This document shows positions 7,390 through 14,411 of a stretch of DNA of 64,000 bases, piece after piece. Origin of the DNA: Acidobacteriota bacterium (GTDB lineage Bacteria; Acidobacteriota; Terriglobia; Acidiferrales; UBA7541). The stretch is from positions 1-64,000 of the forward strand of contig JABCZR010000019.1 of NCBI GenBank assembly GCA_013289585.1. Reading direction: 5' to 3'. The notes beneath the pieces were generated by a model. It was not told where the DNA came from and searched no databases. It worked only from the letters and a program-made list of their open reading frames with translations. A program made the position numbers and the translations under genes. Each line of letters starts with the position of its first letter. Positions within the stretch are counted from its first letter, which is position 1.

Positions 7390-7677
7390 ATGGGCAGGAA
7401 ACCACGCGTAGATCGATCCCCGGAAGAGAAGTGGCAGATCGTGCAGGAAGGCATCAAGAGCGGGAACGTCTCTGAGACATGTCGGCGTCACGCGATCGCT
7501 CCGAATCTGTTCTATCGCTGGAAGGATGAAGCGGAACAGGGAGCGAAGGCAGCGCTTGGGGGGAGAAGCGCTGCCGCGGCGGAAACTGAGAAAGACCATC
7601 GCATCCGGCAGTTGGAACGAACGCTGGGGCGGAAGTCGCTGGAAATCGAAATCCTAAAAAACGTCGTGGGGGAGTGA
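7390..7677 (+). CDS. IS3-family transposase OrfA (helix-turn-helix)
   Basis: 95 residues: MGRKPRVDRSPEEKWQIVQE, a helix-turn-helix (GNVSETCRRHAIAPNLFYRW), then a leucine-zipper-like tail (IRQLERTLGRKSLEIEILK). OrfA binds the element ends and represses or guides transposition. The sequence A_AAA_AAC at 7656-7662 lies in the right phase for a -1 shift into orfB, which would give the OrfAB transposase. The ORF ends in GTGA overlapping the orfB start. Confidence 0.92.
   Translation: MGRKPRVDRSPEEKWQIVQEGIKSGNVSETCRRHAIAPNLFYRWKDEAEQGAKAALGGRSAAAAETEKDHRIRQLERTLGRKSLEIEILKNVVGE
7656..7662 (+). promoter_or_regulatory. Putative programmed -1 frameshift site A_AAA_AAC
   Basis: In the orfA frame the codons read CTA AAA AAC, giving the classical X_XXY_YYZ heptamer A_AAA_AAC. 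Slippage by -1 continues CCT AAA AAA CGT into the orfB frame, which is open through this point. Confidence 0.75.
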
Positions 7678-8516
7678 ACTGTGGTGCGGTTCACTCCCAG
7701 GCACGAGAGATGGTGACGCTGGCGATCAGCCGGTCGAGTCTGTATTACCGGAAGCGGCCGAGAGGCAGCCGGGCTGACCGGACCTACGATGAGCAGATCG
7801 TGATGGCGTGCGGGGAGAAGTTGGCGTACGGCTATCGGCGAGTGACGTGGTGGCTACAGCGGAAGAAAGGGCTACCCGTGAATCGCAAGCGAGTGTTACG
7901 AGTGATGCGAGAACGTGGGTTGCTGGTGCGCTCGCGTCGTCTGCGCGCACGACGGAAGAAAGACTGGGGCCGCGTGGAAGCAGCCGAGCCGAATCAGATC
8001 TGGCAGTCGGACATGACAAAGATCTGGGCAGGTCCTGCAGTGGGTTGGGCGTACTTGGTATGCGTGATCGACTGCTGTACGCGGGAGATCGTGGGGTGGA
8101 ATCTCTCGCATCGCTGTCGGACCGAAGACGCGCTCATAGCGGTGGAGCAGGCCGTGCTGGAACGGTTGCCCGAAGGTAGCCGCGAGGAAAACGTGACGCT
8201 GACGACGGATAACGGAACGCAGTTCACCTCCTCGCGCTTCCTGGAGACGTTGGGGCGGCTCGGCATCACCCATCGGCGGACGGCGTATCATCACCCGGAA
8301 GGCAACAGCTACATCGAACGATTCCATCGCAGCCTGAAAGAAGAAGAAGTCTGGACGGCGGAGTATCGAAGCTTGGAAGAAGCGCGAGCATCGATCGCTC
8401 GTTGGATCGAGGAGTACAATCACGACCGGCCTCACCGCGGAGTCGGAAATCGCACTCCGCACGAGGCCTTCTTGGCTTTCGCAGGTGTACTAAAAAATGA
8501 GGCCCTGACTGTCTAA
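7674..8516 (+). CDS. IS3-family transposase OrfB (DDE integrase core)
   Basis: 280 residues counted from the GTG at 7674. The N-terminal part has the HTH_21-like KLAYGYRRVTWWLQ; the catalytic core shows the DDE triad: QSDMTKIW (first Asp), TTDNGTQFTS (second Asp) and NSYIERFHRSLKEEE (Glu). It is probably made mainly as an OrfAB fusion by frameshifting. It ends 19 bases before the right inverted repeat tip. Confidence 0.93.
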   Translation: MNCGAVHSQAREMVTLAISRSSLYYRKRPRGSRADRTYDEQIVMACGEKLAYGYRRVTWWLQRKKGLPVNRKRVLRVMRERGLLVRSRRLRARRKKDWGRVEAAEPNQIWQSDMTKIWAGPAVGWAYLVCVIDCCTREIVGWNLSHRCRTEDALIAVEQAVLERLPEGSREENVTLTTDNGTQFTSSRFLETLGRLGITHRRTAYHHPEGNSYIERFHRSLKEEEVWTAEYRSLEEARASIARWIEEYNHDRPHRGVGNRTPHEAFLAFAGVLKNEALTV

Positions 8517-8586
8517 ATTAGCGGGGAGCACTACACATTCAGACATCTTAGCGAACGCTTAGCTATAAGCAAGAGCCCGCCGGGTG

Positions 8587-8613
8587 CCGCAGCCTTCGGT
8601 TTTAAGGCTGCGG
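8587..8613 (+). terminator. Rho-independent-like hairpin
   Basis: CCGCAGCCTT, a seven-base loop, then AAGGCTGCGG: a perfect 10-bp stem followed by GTTTTGACTTTTCTTTC. It lies just outside the right end of the IS. It could stop read-through from the element into the next gene. Confidence 0.6.
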
Positions 8614-8648
8614 GTTTTGACTTTTCTTTCTTCGCCTAGTTTTTTAAT

Positions 8649-8676
8649 TTGACTCGCATTACCCTCATGGTATAGT
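8649..8676 (+). promoter_or_regulatory. Sigma-70-type promoter for the 8823 gene
   Basis: TTGACT at 8649-8654, a 16-base spacer and TATAGT at 8671-8676. It would give a leader of roughly 140 bases ending in AAGGAGACTTCT before the ATG at 8823. Confidence 0.6.
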
Positions 8677-8822
8677 ATCTCTATTGACTACTGCGCCTCG
8701 GCCTTGCCGGGGCGTTTCTGTTTTCGGGCCATCTTTGTAGCGCCAGCATCTTCCTCCGGCCCATTTTCTATTTTCGCTTTTCCATTTTCGATCGTTTCAA
8801 TTCCAACTTTAAGGAGACTTCT

Positions 8823-9629
8823 ATGTCCTCACGCAATACCAAGGGCCACGCATCCCTGTGTCTATTCACTTTCTCCGATGGCCGCCGTTGCCGCACCCCC
8901 CGCACCGGCAACCATCCCCACTTCTGCTTCGACCACGCCCAAAAGGAAGCCCGCGCCCGCACTGCCGAAGCCATCGGCAAGGACCTGGCCTACTTCTTCT
9001 CCGGCGACTACCTCTCCGCCAACGATCTCAGCGCCGCTCTAGCCCGCATCATCCCCGCCGTCGTTCGCGGAGATATAAAACCCAAAACCGCCCGCACCGT
9101 CGCCTATCTGGCCCAAACCCTTCTCCAGTCCATCCGCCTCGCCCAGCACGAATACATCAACGCCTTCGGCACCAACGGCTGGCGCAACGCCATCTGCCAT
9201 TCCGTCAACGGCAACCACGACCACCTCTACCCACCCCAGCCTGCCCCTCAACCTCAACCCGCCCCGCCGTCCCCAGTAGTGGCCTGTCTTCAGACCGGTG
9301 CGGTTCAGTCCCCGCAATCCGCCCCCGCCCAGCCACCGCAACCCGCCGCACCAGCGGCCGTGTCTCTAAATGTAGCTGCCGGGCTTCAGCCCGGCCCGCA
9401 ACTCCAACCGGCCCCACCCAACCCTCAACCCGCGACACCGCCAATCTCCACCCCGCAACAGACCCCCACGCCCATCCCGGCGCAAACCTCTCCCACGGCC
9501 AACACCACCCCGCAACCCGCCCCGCCTCCTCCGCCCCCCGTCAAAAAATGGGACCCCTATGGAATTGACTTCCCATTAAACTGCCGCCTCCTAATTGACG
9601 GCAAACCCCGGGACGGAAAACCCCTTTAG
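8823..9629 (+). CDS. Proline-rich protein with N-terminal Cys/His motif, carrying embedded repeats
   Basis: 268 residues. The N-terminal ~130 residues are the conserved part: CLFTFSDGRRCRTPRTG then HFCFDHAQKE, a C-C-C-H arrangement that may bind zinc, followed by a helical segment. Residues ~140-250 are proline/alanine/glutamine-rich and probably disordered. Within that tail two family E palindromic repeats (9276-9300 and 9372-9396) are read in the same frame as VVACLQTG and VAAGLQPG. The stop codon TAG itself lies in the first unit of the composite repeat at 9624-9711. Start ATG has AAGGAGA five bases upstream and a good promoter. I do not recognise a function. Confidence 0.7.
   Translation: MSSRNTKGHASLCLFTFSDGRRCRTPRTGNHPHFCFDHAQKEARARTAEAIGKDLAYFFSGDYLSANDLSAALARIIPAVVRGDIKPKTARTVAYLAQTLLQSIRLAQHEYINAFGTNGWRNAICHSVNGNHDHLYPPQPAPQPQPAPPSPVVACLQTGAVQSPQSAPAQPPQPAAPAAVSLNVAAGLQPGPQLQPAPPNPQPATPPISTPQQTPTPIPAQTSPTANTTPQPAPPPPPPVKKWDPYGIDFPLNCRLLIDGKPRDGKPL
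9276..9300 (+). repeat. Palindromic repeat, family E (copy 2), inside a gene
   Basis: GTAGTGGCCTGTCTTCAG then ACCGGTG. It is read in frame as VVACLQTG within the proline-rich tail of the 8823 gene. Confidence 0.65.
9372..9396 (+). repeat. Palindromic repeat, family E (copy 3), inside a gene
   Basis: GTAGCTGCCGGGCTTCAG then CCCGGCC, with a GCCGGGCT/AGCCCGGC stem. It is read in the same frame as the copy 96 bases upstream, as VAAGLQPG. Confidence 0.7.
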
Positions 9630-9711
9630 AATCAACACTTACACACCATCCCATATCTTCTGATTCTAAAGCACTTACAAAAAACCTAAGTCTTTTAGAT
9701 GCAACACTTAC
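9624..9711 (+). repeat. Composite AACACTTAC repeat, family F (copy 1)
   Basis: Three related units: CTTTAGAATCAACACTTAC (9624-9642), TGATTCTAAAGCACTTAC (9661-9678) and TCTTTTAGATGCAACACTTAC without its first base (9692-9711). A structurally matching copy lies in the opposite orientation at 59377-59470. It supplies the stop codon of the preceding gene. Confidence 0.65.
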
Positions 9712-9775
9712 GAAAAAGGGGGGGCAGCCACCTAATCTAAGCTGATAACCTGCTCGAAACGAGGGTCAACGAATC

Positions 9776-9824
9776 TCACTGATCTTGATCATTGATCCCC
9801 GATCTCTGATCTCTGTTCTCTGTA
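9776..9824 (+). repeat. GATCTCTGATCTCTG-type repeat, family G (copy 1)
   Basis: GATCTCTGATCTCTG followed by TTCTCTG, preceded by degenerate TGATC units. An inverted counterpart lies at 32901-32925. Both sit immediately behind the 3' end of a gene. Confidence 0.5.
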
Positions 9825-9825
9825 T

Positions 9826-12774
9826 TTATTTCCCAAACGCCTGCATCACCGCATCATGCACCGCAGGCCGCACCTGCTGAATCTTGATATTCTCACGCGT
9901 CGGATGCACACGATTCGTCAGCAGCACCACAAACAGTTGCCGCTCCGGATCGATCCAGATCGACGTTCCGGTAAATCCTGTGTGGCCATAGCTGTGCGCC
10001 GAAAAATAGTGCCCGCTCGATCCGCCCTCGGTCGGCACCGCCCAGCCCAACGTGCGCGTCCCACCGGAAAGCTGCTGTGGAGTCGTGAATTGCGCAATCG
10101 TCGCGCGCCGCACGATTCTCTGGTGCGCGTAAACGCCGCCGTTCAGCAGCATCTGGCAGAACGCCGCCAAATCCGGCGCCGTGCTGAAAAGTCCCGCATG
10201 CCCGGATACGCCGCCAATCGCAAACGCATTTTCGTCGTGAACTTCGCCTTGCACCAGCCGGTGCCGCAGTTGGTTATCAATTTCCGTAGGCGCAATCGTC
10301 GGCCACAGTTTTTTCGGCGGCCGGTACATCGTGTCTTTCATTCCCAGCGGCGAAAAAATGTAGCTCTTCGCCAAATCATCCAGCGTCCGCCCCGTCAGCC
10401 GCTCGATGATTTCCGCCATCAAAATAATTCCCAGGTCCGAATAAATTTCCTTCGTCCCCGGCTCATACTCCAGCGGCTCCGCAAAAATTCTTCCGAGCGT
10501 GTCTTGTTTCCCCTTCGACGTTCGCCAATATTCTTTGAACGCCGGCAATCCCGAAGTGTGCGTCAGCAAATGCCGCACCGTCACCTTGCGCCGCCACTCC
10601 GCATTCGGTCCGCTCGCCCACTCCGGCAAATACCGCACCACCGGCGCATCCAGATCCAGCGGAACAGCAAAATCTCCTTCCGCCAGTTTTTCGGCCAGTG
10701 TCGTTGTGACCACAACTTTCGTCAGCGACGCAATGTCATAAATCGTGCTCGGATTTACGGCCGCTGCCTTCGCGTCGTAACTCAATTTTCCGAACGCGCG
10801 CACCGAAACTTTTCCGCGATAGCCCACTGCCAGCGTCGCACCGGGAAACGCTTTCTCCGCAATCGCTTTTTCAATCAAGTCGGATGCGGGTTGCAATTTC
10901 GCAACGTCGCCAGCATCCATCGGCTGCAGCGTCATCGGATTCGCCGGCAGCTCCATTCCGAATCCCGCTTTCAAATTCACGCCAGGAATCGTCACCGGCA
11001 ATTTCCCGCGCACCGGAATTTGCGCAAACAGCGCCCGCGCCACAGAAATTTGCGCCACGTCGCTGATCCCAAATACCGCCAGCCACGTTTCCGCCTGCGG
11101 AAATTTTTCAATCAAATAGGGGCTCCCGAATCCCACGGTAATTACCGGCTTGCCCGTCTTGTAAATTTGCTCAGCCAGTGCCGCCTGCTCCGCGGGAACA
11201 TCCACGTTTCCTTTGCGGTCGCTCACGCGCACAAACAGCGCGAGAATCGCTACATCGTAGGAATCGGGCGGCGGCAATTTCAGCGTGCCAGCGTTCACGA
11301 ATTTTGTGTCGGCGCGCAACGTGGTGACGGATTCGAATCGCGAACGCAACTCGCGTTCGAGATCTTCTCCGGGGTACGGTTCCGGATCCGCATAAAGCGC
11401 CAGAAGCAGCGCGCGCGACGGTTTTGTGCCATCGAGCGGCAAACGGTGGGACGTGTCGCGCAAAAGCGTGACGCCGCGATCCGAAATTTCCTGAGCTTCT
11501 TTTTGCCACGCGACGTTCCCGAATTTTTGATTGATGGCGTTGAGGTCCACGAGGCGATTCGAATGCAAGCCGAGGCGCGCTTTCGCTTGCAAGGTGCGGC
11601 GCACGGATGCGTCGAGGCGTTCTTTCGAAATGCGTCCGGACTTCACGGCGTCCTGGAGCGATTCGAATGCGGCATCCGGAACCGGCGGCATCAGCAGCGC
11701 GTCCGCGCCCGCCAGAACCGCGCGCACGGCGGCTTCGCCGGGAGCGTAACGCACGGTGATTCCGCCCATGTCCATGGCGTCGGTGACGACGAGGCCCTGG
11801 AATCCGAGTTCGTCGCGCAACAATCCCGTCAAAATATTGTGAGAGAGCGTGGCGGGCGTATTCGAATCGGGCTCGAGCGCGGGAATCGAAAGATGCCCAG
11901 TCATGACGCTGCCGGCGCCGGCAGCGATCGCCGCGCGAAAAGGAACCAGCTCCAAATTCTCAAGGCGATCGCGATCGGCGCGAATGACCGGCAAATCGAT
12001 GTGCGAATCGGCGGCGGTGTCGCCGTGTCCCGGAAAATGTTTTGCGGTTGCGAGGCCGCCATTTTCCTCGACGCCGCGAACAAACTGAGAAACAAATTCC
12101 GCCACGCGCTGCGGATCCTCGCCGAACGAGCGCGTGTTGATAATCGGATTTCCGGGATTGTTATTTACATCGGCGTCGGGCGCGTAAATCCACTGAATTC
12201 CGACGGCGCGGGCTTCGAGAGCGGTGATTTTGCCCATGGTGTAGGCATCTTTCGAATCGCCGCCCGCCGCGAGCGCCATGGCGGTGGGGAAGGAGGTGCC
12301 TTCATCGAGGCGCATGGCCGTGCCGCGTTCGAAGTCCGCGCCGATCAGCAGCGGCAATTTCGACTTGGCTTGGAGCTGGTTCGTCAACACGGCGGTCGGA
12401 TACGCCTGGCTCTTCACAATTCCCAGCGGCGACATATGCGTAATGTTGATGAATCCCCCGACGTGCAGATCGTTCACGTCGTGCATGATCTGCTGGTAAG
12501 CCGCGGCGTCCGTCGGTGTAAAGCTGCCATGGTAGGTGGTGAAAAGCAGCTGGCCGATTTTTTCATCGACGGTCATTTTGCGCATGGTGGATTCGACCCA
12601 GGCGCTGGCAGCGGGAGAAAGTTTTTTCGTGGAGCTTTTTGCGGCGGCCCGGGTTTCCGAGGTGATGGGCTTTTTGGCGGAGGCGCTGCGGTTTTGGCTG
12701 CGTGCGTTATGGTTCATAAGGAAAAGTATGGCGACGGAAATCAAGAGCAGAAAGCGGACGCGGCGTCCTTCCAT
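9826..12774 (-). CDS. Secreted beta-N-acetylglucosaminidase (GH3, NagZ-type) fused to a serine beta-lactamase-like hydrolase
   Basis: About 982 residues from the ATG at 12774 (MEGRRVRFLLLISVAILFL, a signal peptide); an upstream in-frame ATG at 12819 would add 15 residues. Residue numbers below count from 12819. Residues 75-420 are the GH3 catalytic domain with the NagZ-specific KHFPGHGDTAADSH (260-273), which supplies the His/Asp acid-base pair, and VVTDAMDMGG with nucleophile D347. Residues 445-625 are a GH3 C-terminal domain. Residues 640-990 are a penicillin-binding/beta-lactamase fold with SLTK (S698, K701), YSD (793) and HTG (946). In Bacillus subtilis NagZ, AmiE (a serine hydrolase amidase) and NamZ are separate neighbouring genes; here two are fused and NamZ is divergent next door. 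Predicted to strip GlcNAc and perhaps peptides from muropeptides outside the cytoplasm. Confidence 0.9.
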   Translation of the reverse strand: MEGRRVRFLLLISVAILFLMNHNARSQNRSASAKKPITSETRAAAKSSTKKLSPAASAWVESTMRKMTVDEKIGQLLFTTYHGSFTPTDAAAYQQIMHDVNDLHVGGFINITHMSPLGIVKSQAYPTAVLTNQLQAKSKLPLLIGADFERGTAMRLDEGTSFPTAMALAAGGDSKDAYTMGKITALEARAVGIQWIYAPDADVNNNPGNPIINTRSFGEDPQRVAEFVSQFVRGVEENGGLATAKHFPGHGDTAADSHIDLPVIRADRDRLENLELVPFRAAIAAGAGSVMTGHLSIPALEPDSNTPATLSHNILTGLLRDELGFQGLVVTDAMDMGGITVRYAPGEAAVRAVLAGADALLMPPVPDAAFESLQDAVKSGRISKERLDASVRRTLQAKARLGLHSNRLVDLNAINQKFGNVAWQKEAQEISDRGVTLLRDTSHRLPLDGTKPSRALLLALYADPEPYPGEDLERELRSRFESVTTLRADTKFVNAGTLKLPPPDSYDVAILALFVRVSDRKGNVDVPAEQAALAEQIYKTGKPVITVGFGSPYLIEKFPQAETWLAVFGISDVAQISVARALFAQIPVRGKLPVTIPGVNLKAGFGMELPANPMTLQPMDAGDVAKLQPASDLIEKAIAEKAFPGATLAVGYRGKVSVRAFGKLSYDAKAAAVNPSTIYDIASLTKVVVTTTLAEKLAEGDFAVPLDLDAPVVRYLPEWASGPNAEWRRKVTVRHLLTHTSGLPAFKEYWRTSKGKQDTLGRIFAEPLEYEPGTKEIYSDLGIILMAEIIERLTGRTLDDLAKSYIFSPLGMKDTMYRPPKKLWPTIAPTEIDNQLRHRLVQGEVHDENAFAIGGVSGHAGLFSTAPDLAAFCQMLLNGGVYAHQRIVRRATIAQFTTPQQLSGGTRTLGWAVPTEGGSSGHYFSAHSYGHTGFTGTSIWIDPERQLFVVLLTNRVHPTRENIKIQQVRPAVHDAVMQAFGK

Positions 12775-12902
12775 CGATTCGAATCCCCCGGAGGTCGCCC
12801 GCGGTCTGCATTTATACATAGCACACGCACATCATGCTCTCAACGCAGCCGGGGCCAGCGCGTTCCAGAATATCATTGTATGGTTGCCAAAGAGGGGGAC
12901 CG

Positions 12903-14147
12903 TTGACCGGACGCCAGGGCGCGCTTTCCATATTCGCAGGTTCCACGATTTGTCTGACAATTTTCCTGTACGCGGCGGCTCCTTTGCAGGCGTCCTCGAA
13001 ACACGCAAGCCACGCGGCGCGAGTGCAGACGGGCCTGGATGTTCTCGAAGCGCAAAAATTCGCGCCACTTCGCGGGAAACACATTGGGTTGATCACGAAT
13101 CACACGGGCGTGGACTCGCAGGGCCGCAGCACCGTTGACATTTTATCGCATGCTACGGGGGTACAGCTCGTCGCCCTTTTCAGCCCGGAACATGGTCTCG
13201 CCGGGAACAATGACGAAAAGTTTTCTTCCACCAAAGATCCGTCCACTGGGCTCCCAGTGCACAGTCTGTATGGTGAAACGCAGCGGCCGACGGACGAGAT
13301 GCTCACCGGGATTGATACGCTGGTCTTCGATGTTCAAGACGCGGGAGTGCGCTTCTACACGTACACGACGACGATGGCGTATTGCATGGAAGAAGCGGCG
13401 AAACGCAACATCGCGTTTTTAGTTCTCGACCGTCCTGATCCGATCGGCGGGGAAATCGTGGAAGGTCCGATGCTCGATCCCGACAAAACCAGTTTCACGG
13501 CGTATTTTCCACTGCCGGTGCGGTACGGACTGACGATTGGCGAGCTCGCGCAGCTTTTCAACGCAGAGAATCACATCGGCGCGGACCTTCATGTAATCGC
13601 CATGAAGAACTGGCATCGCAACTATTTTTTCGAGAGCACGGGGATCAAGTGGATTCCGCCATCGCCCAATTTGCGCACTACGAAGGGGGCCATCCTGTAT
13701 CCCGGAATTGAAATCCTGCAGAACGCGGGTGTCTCTGTTGGGCGAGGCACGCAGACGCCGTTCGAAGAGTTTGGCGCGCCGTGGCTGAACGGAGAGGAAG
13801 TCGCCGCCGCGCTGAACGAACGCCACCTTCCCGGCGTCCGTTTTTCAGCGCAACCTTTTATTCCTGTGGTTGGCCTTTACAGCGGGCAGCGCTGCGGCGG
13901 CGTGGCGATTCGTGTGACCGATCGCTTCACGGTGCGCTCCATGCGCGTGGGCCTGGAAATTGCGGCGCTGCTGCAAAAGCTTTACCCGAAACAGTTCGAC
14001 GCTGGGAAGCTTCTGTTGCTGCTGGGAAACGCCGATACCGTCCAGCAGCTGGCAGCGGGCGTAAGTCCGGAAAAGATCATCGCGAGCTGGGCACCGGCGC
14101 TGACGGCCTTTGACGCCGTGCGCCGCAAGTACTTCCTTTACAAATAG
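12903..14147 (+). CDS. namZ: Exo-beta-N-acetylmuramidase NamZ (DUF1343, GH171)
   Basis: NamZ removes MurNAc from the non-reducing end of peptidoglycan fragments, complementing NagZ. The TTG at 12903 is preferred: it follows AGAGGGGGACC and opens directly into LTGRQGALSIFAGSTICLTI, a signal peptide; the ATG at 12834 lacks a ribosome-binding site. The mature part shows the DUF1343 hallmarks: GLITNHTGVDSQGRST, FSPEHGLAG with the probable catalytic Glu (about residue 96), VFDVQDAGVRFYTYT, VLDRPDPIGG and GRGTQTPFEEFGAPW. Full length for the family. It is transcribed divergently from the NagZ fusion, leaving about 130 bases of shared control region. The product MurNAc would need import and a kinase, both candidates for which lie at 28.4-30.9 kb. 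Confidence 0.9.
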   Translation: MTGRQGALSIFAGSTICLTIFLYAAAPLQASSKHASHAARVQTGLDVLEAQKFAPLRGKHIGLITNHTGVDSQGRSTVDILSHATGVQLVALFSPEHGLAGNNDEKFSSTKDPSTGLPVHSLYGETQRPTDEMLTGIDTLVFDVQDAGVRFYTYTTTMAYCMEEAAKRNIAFLVLDRPDPIGGEIVEGPMLDPDKTSFTAYFPLPVRYGLTIGELAQLFNAENHIGADLHVIAMKNWHRNYFFESTGIKWIPPSPNLRTTKGAILYPGIEILQNAGVSVGRGTQTPFEEFGAPWLNGEEVAAALNERHLPGVRFSAQPFIPVVGLYSGQRCGGVAIRVTDRFTVRSMRVGLEIAALLQKLYPKQFDAGKLLLLLGNADTVQQLAAGVSPEKIIASWAPALTAFDAVRRKYFLYK

Positions 14148-14411
14148 AACTCTCTTCGATTCCTACTTTTGGTGCTCAGTAGGTGGAGAGCAGAATACGG
14201 GTACGGTCATTTGATTCGCCTTTTCGGGCCGGATCGTTGGCGAGTGAATCAGCTTCCGATTCGCGCGTTTGTCAGGGGTTACGCCATGACTTCTGAGTGG
14301 CCCGTCATCTAGCCACAATCGCGGATTGACCCAGACGAACCTCTAGCTGGCAACTCTAGAGCACTCGTCTCCTCTTCGCGAATCAAGTGCTTACTGTTCT
14401 TGCTGGCCCAG

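Larger units (their letters stand above)
7322..8535 (+). mobile_element. IS3-family insertion sequence, complete
   Basis: 1,214-base element with terminal inverted repeats TGTAGTGCTCCCCGCTAA at both ends (18 of 18 bases, with partial similarity continuing inward to GACA/GACAG). It is flanked by a 4-base direct duplication CATT. It carries two overlapping reading frames, orfA and orfB, with a -1 slippery heptamer between them. Both are intact, so the copy may still be active. Confidence 0.95.

Noticed and set aside
12778-12795. GATTCGAATCCCCC resembling a tRNA T-arm
   Set aside because: Lies in the signal-peptide region of the NagZ fusion; no cloverleaf can be formed around it.
9856-12906. 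1016-codon open frame antisense to the NagZ fusion
   Set aside because: Arg/His-rich, no domain; it is the shadow of a high-GC gene whose own frame has all catalytic motifs.
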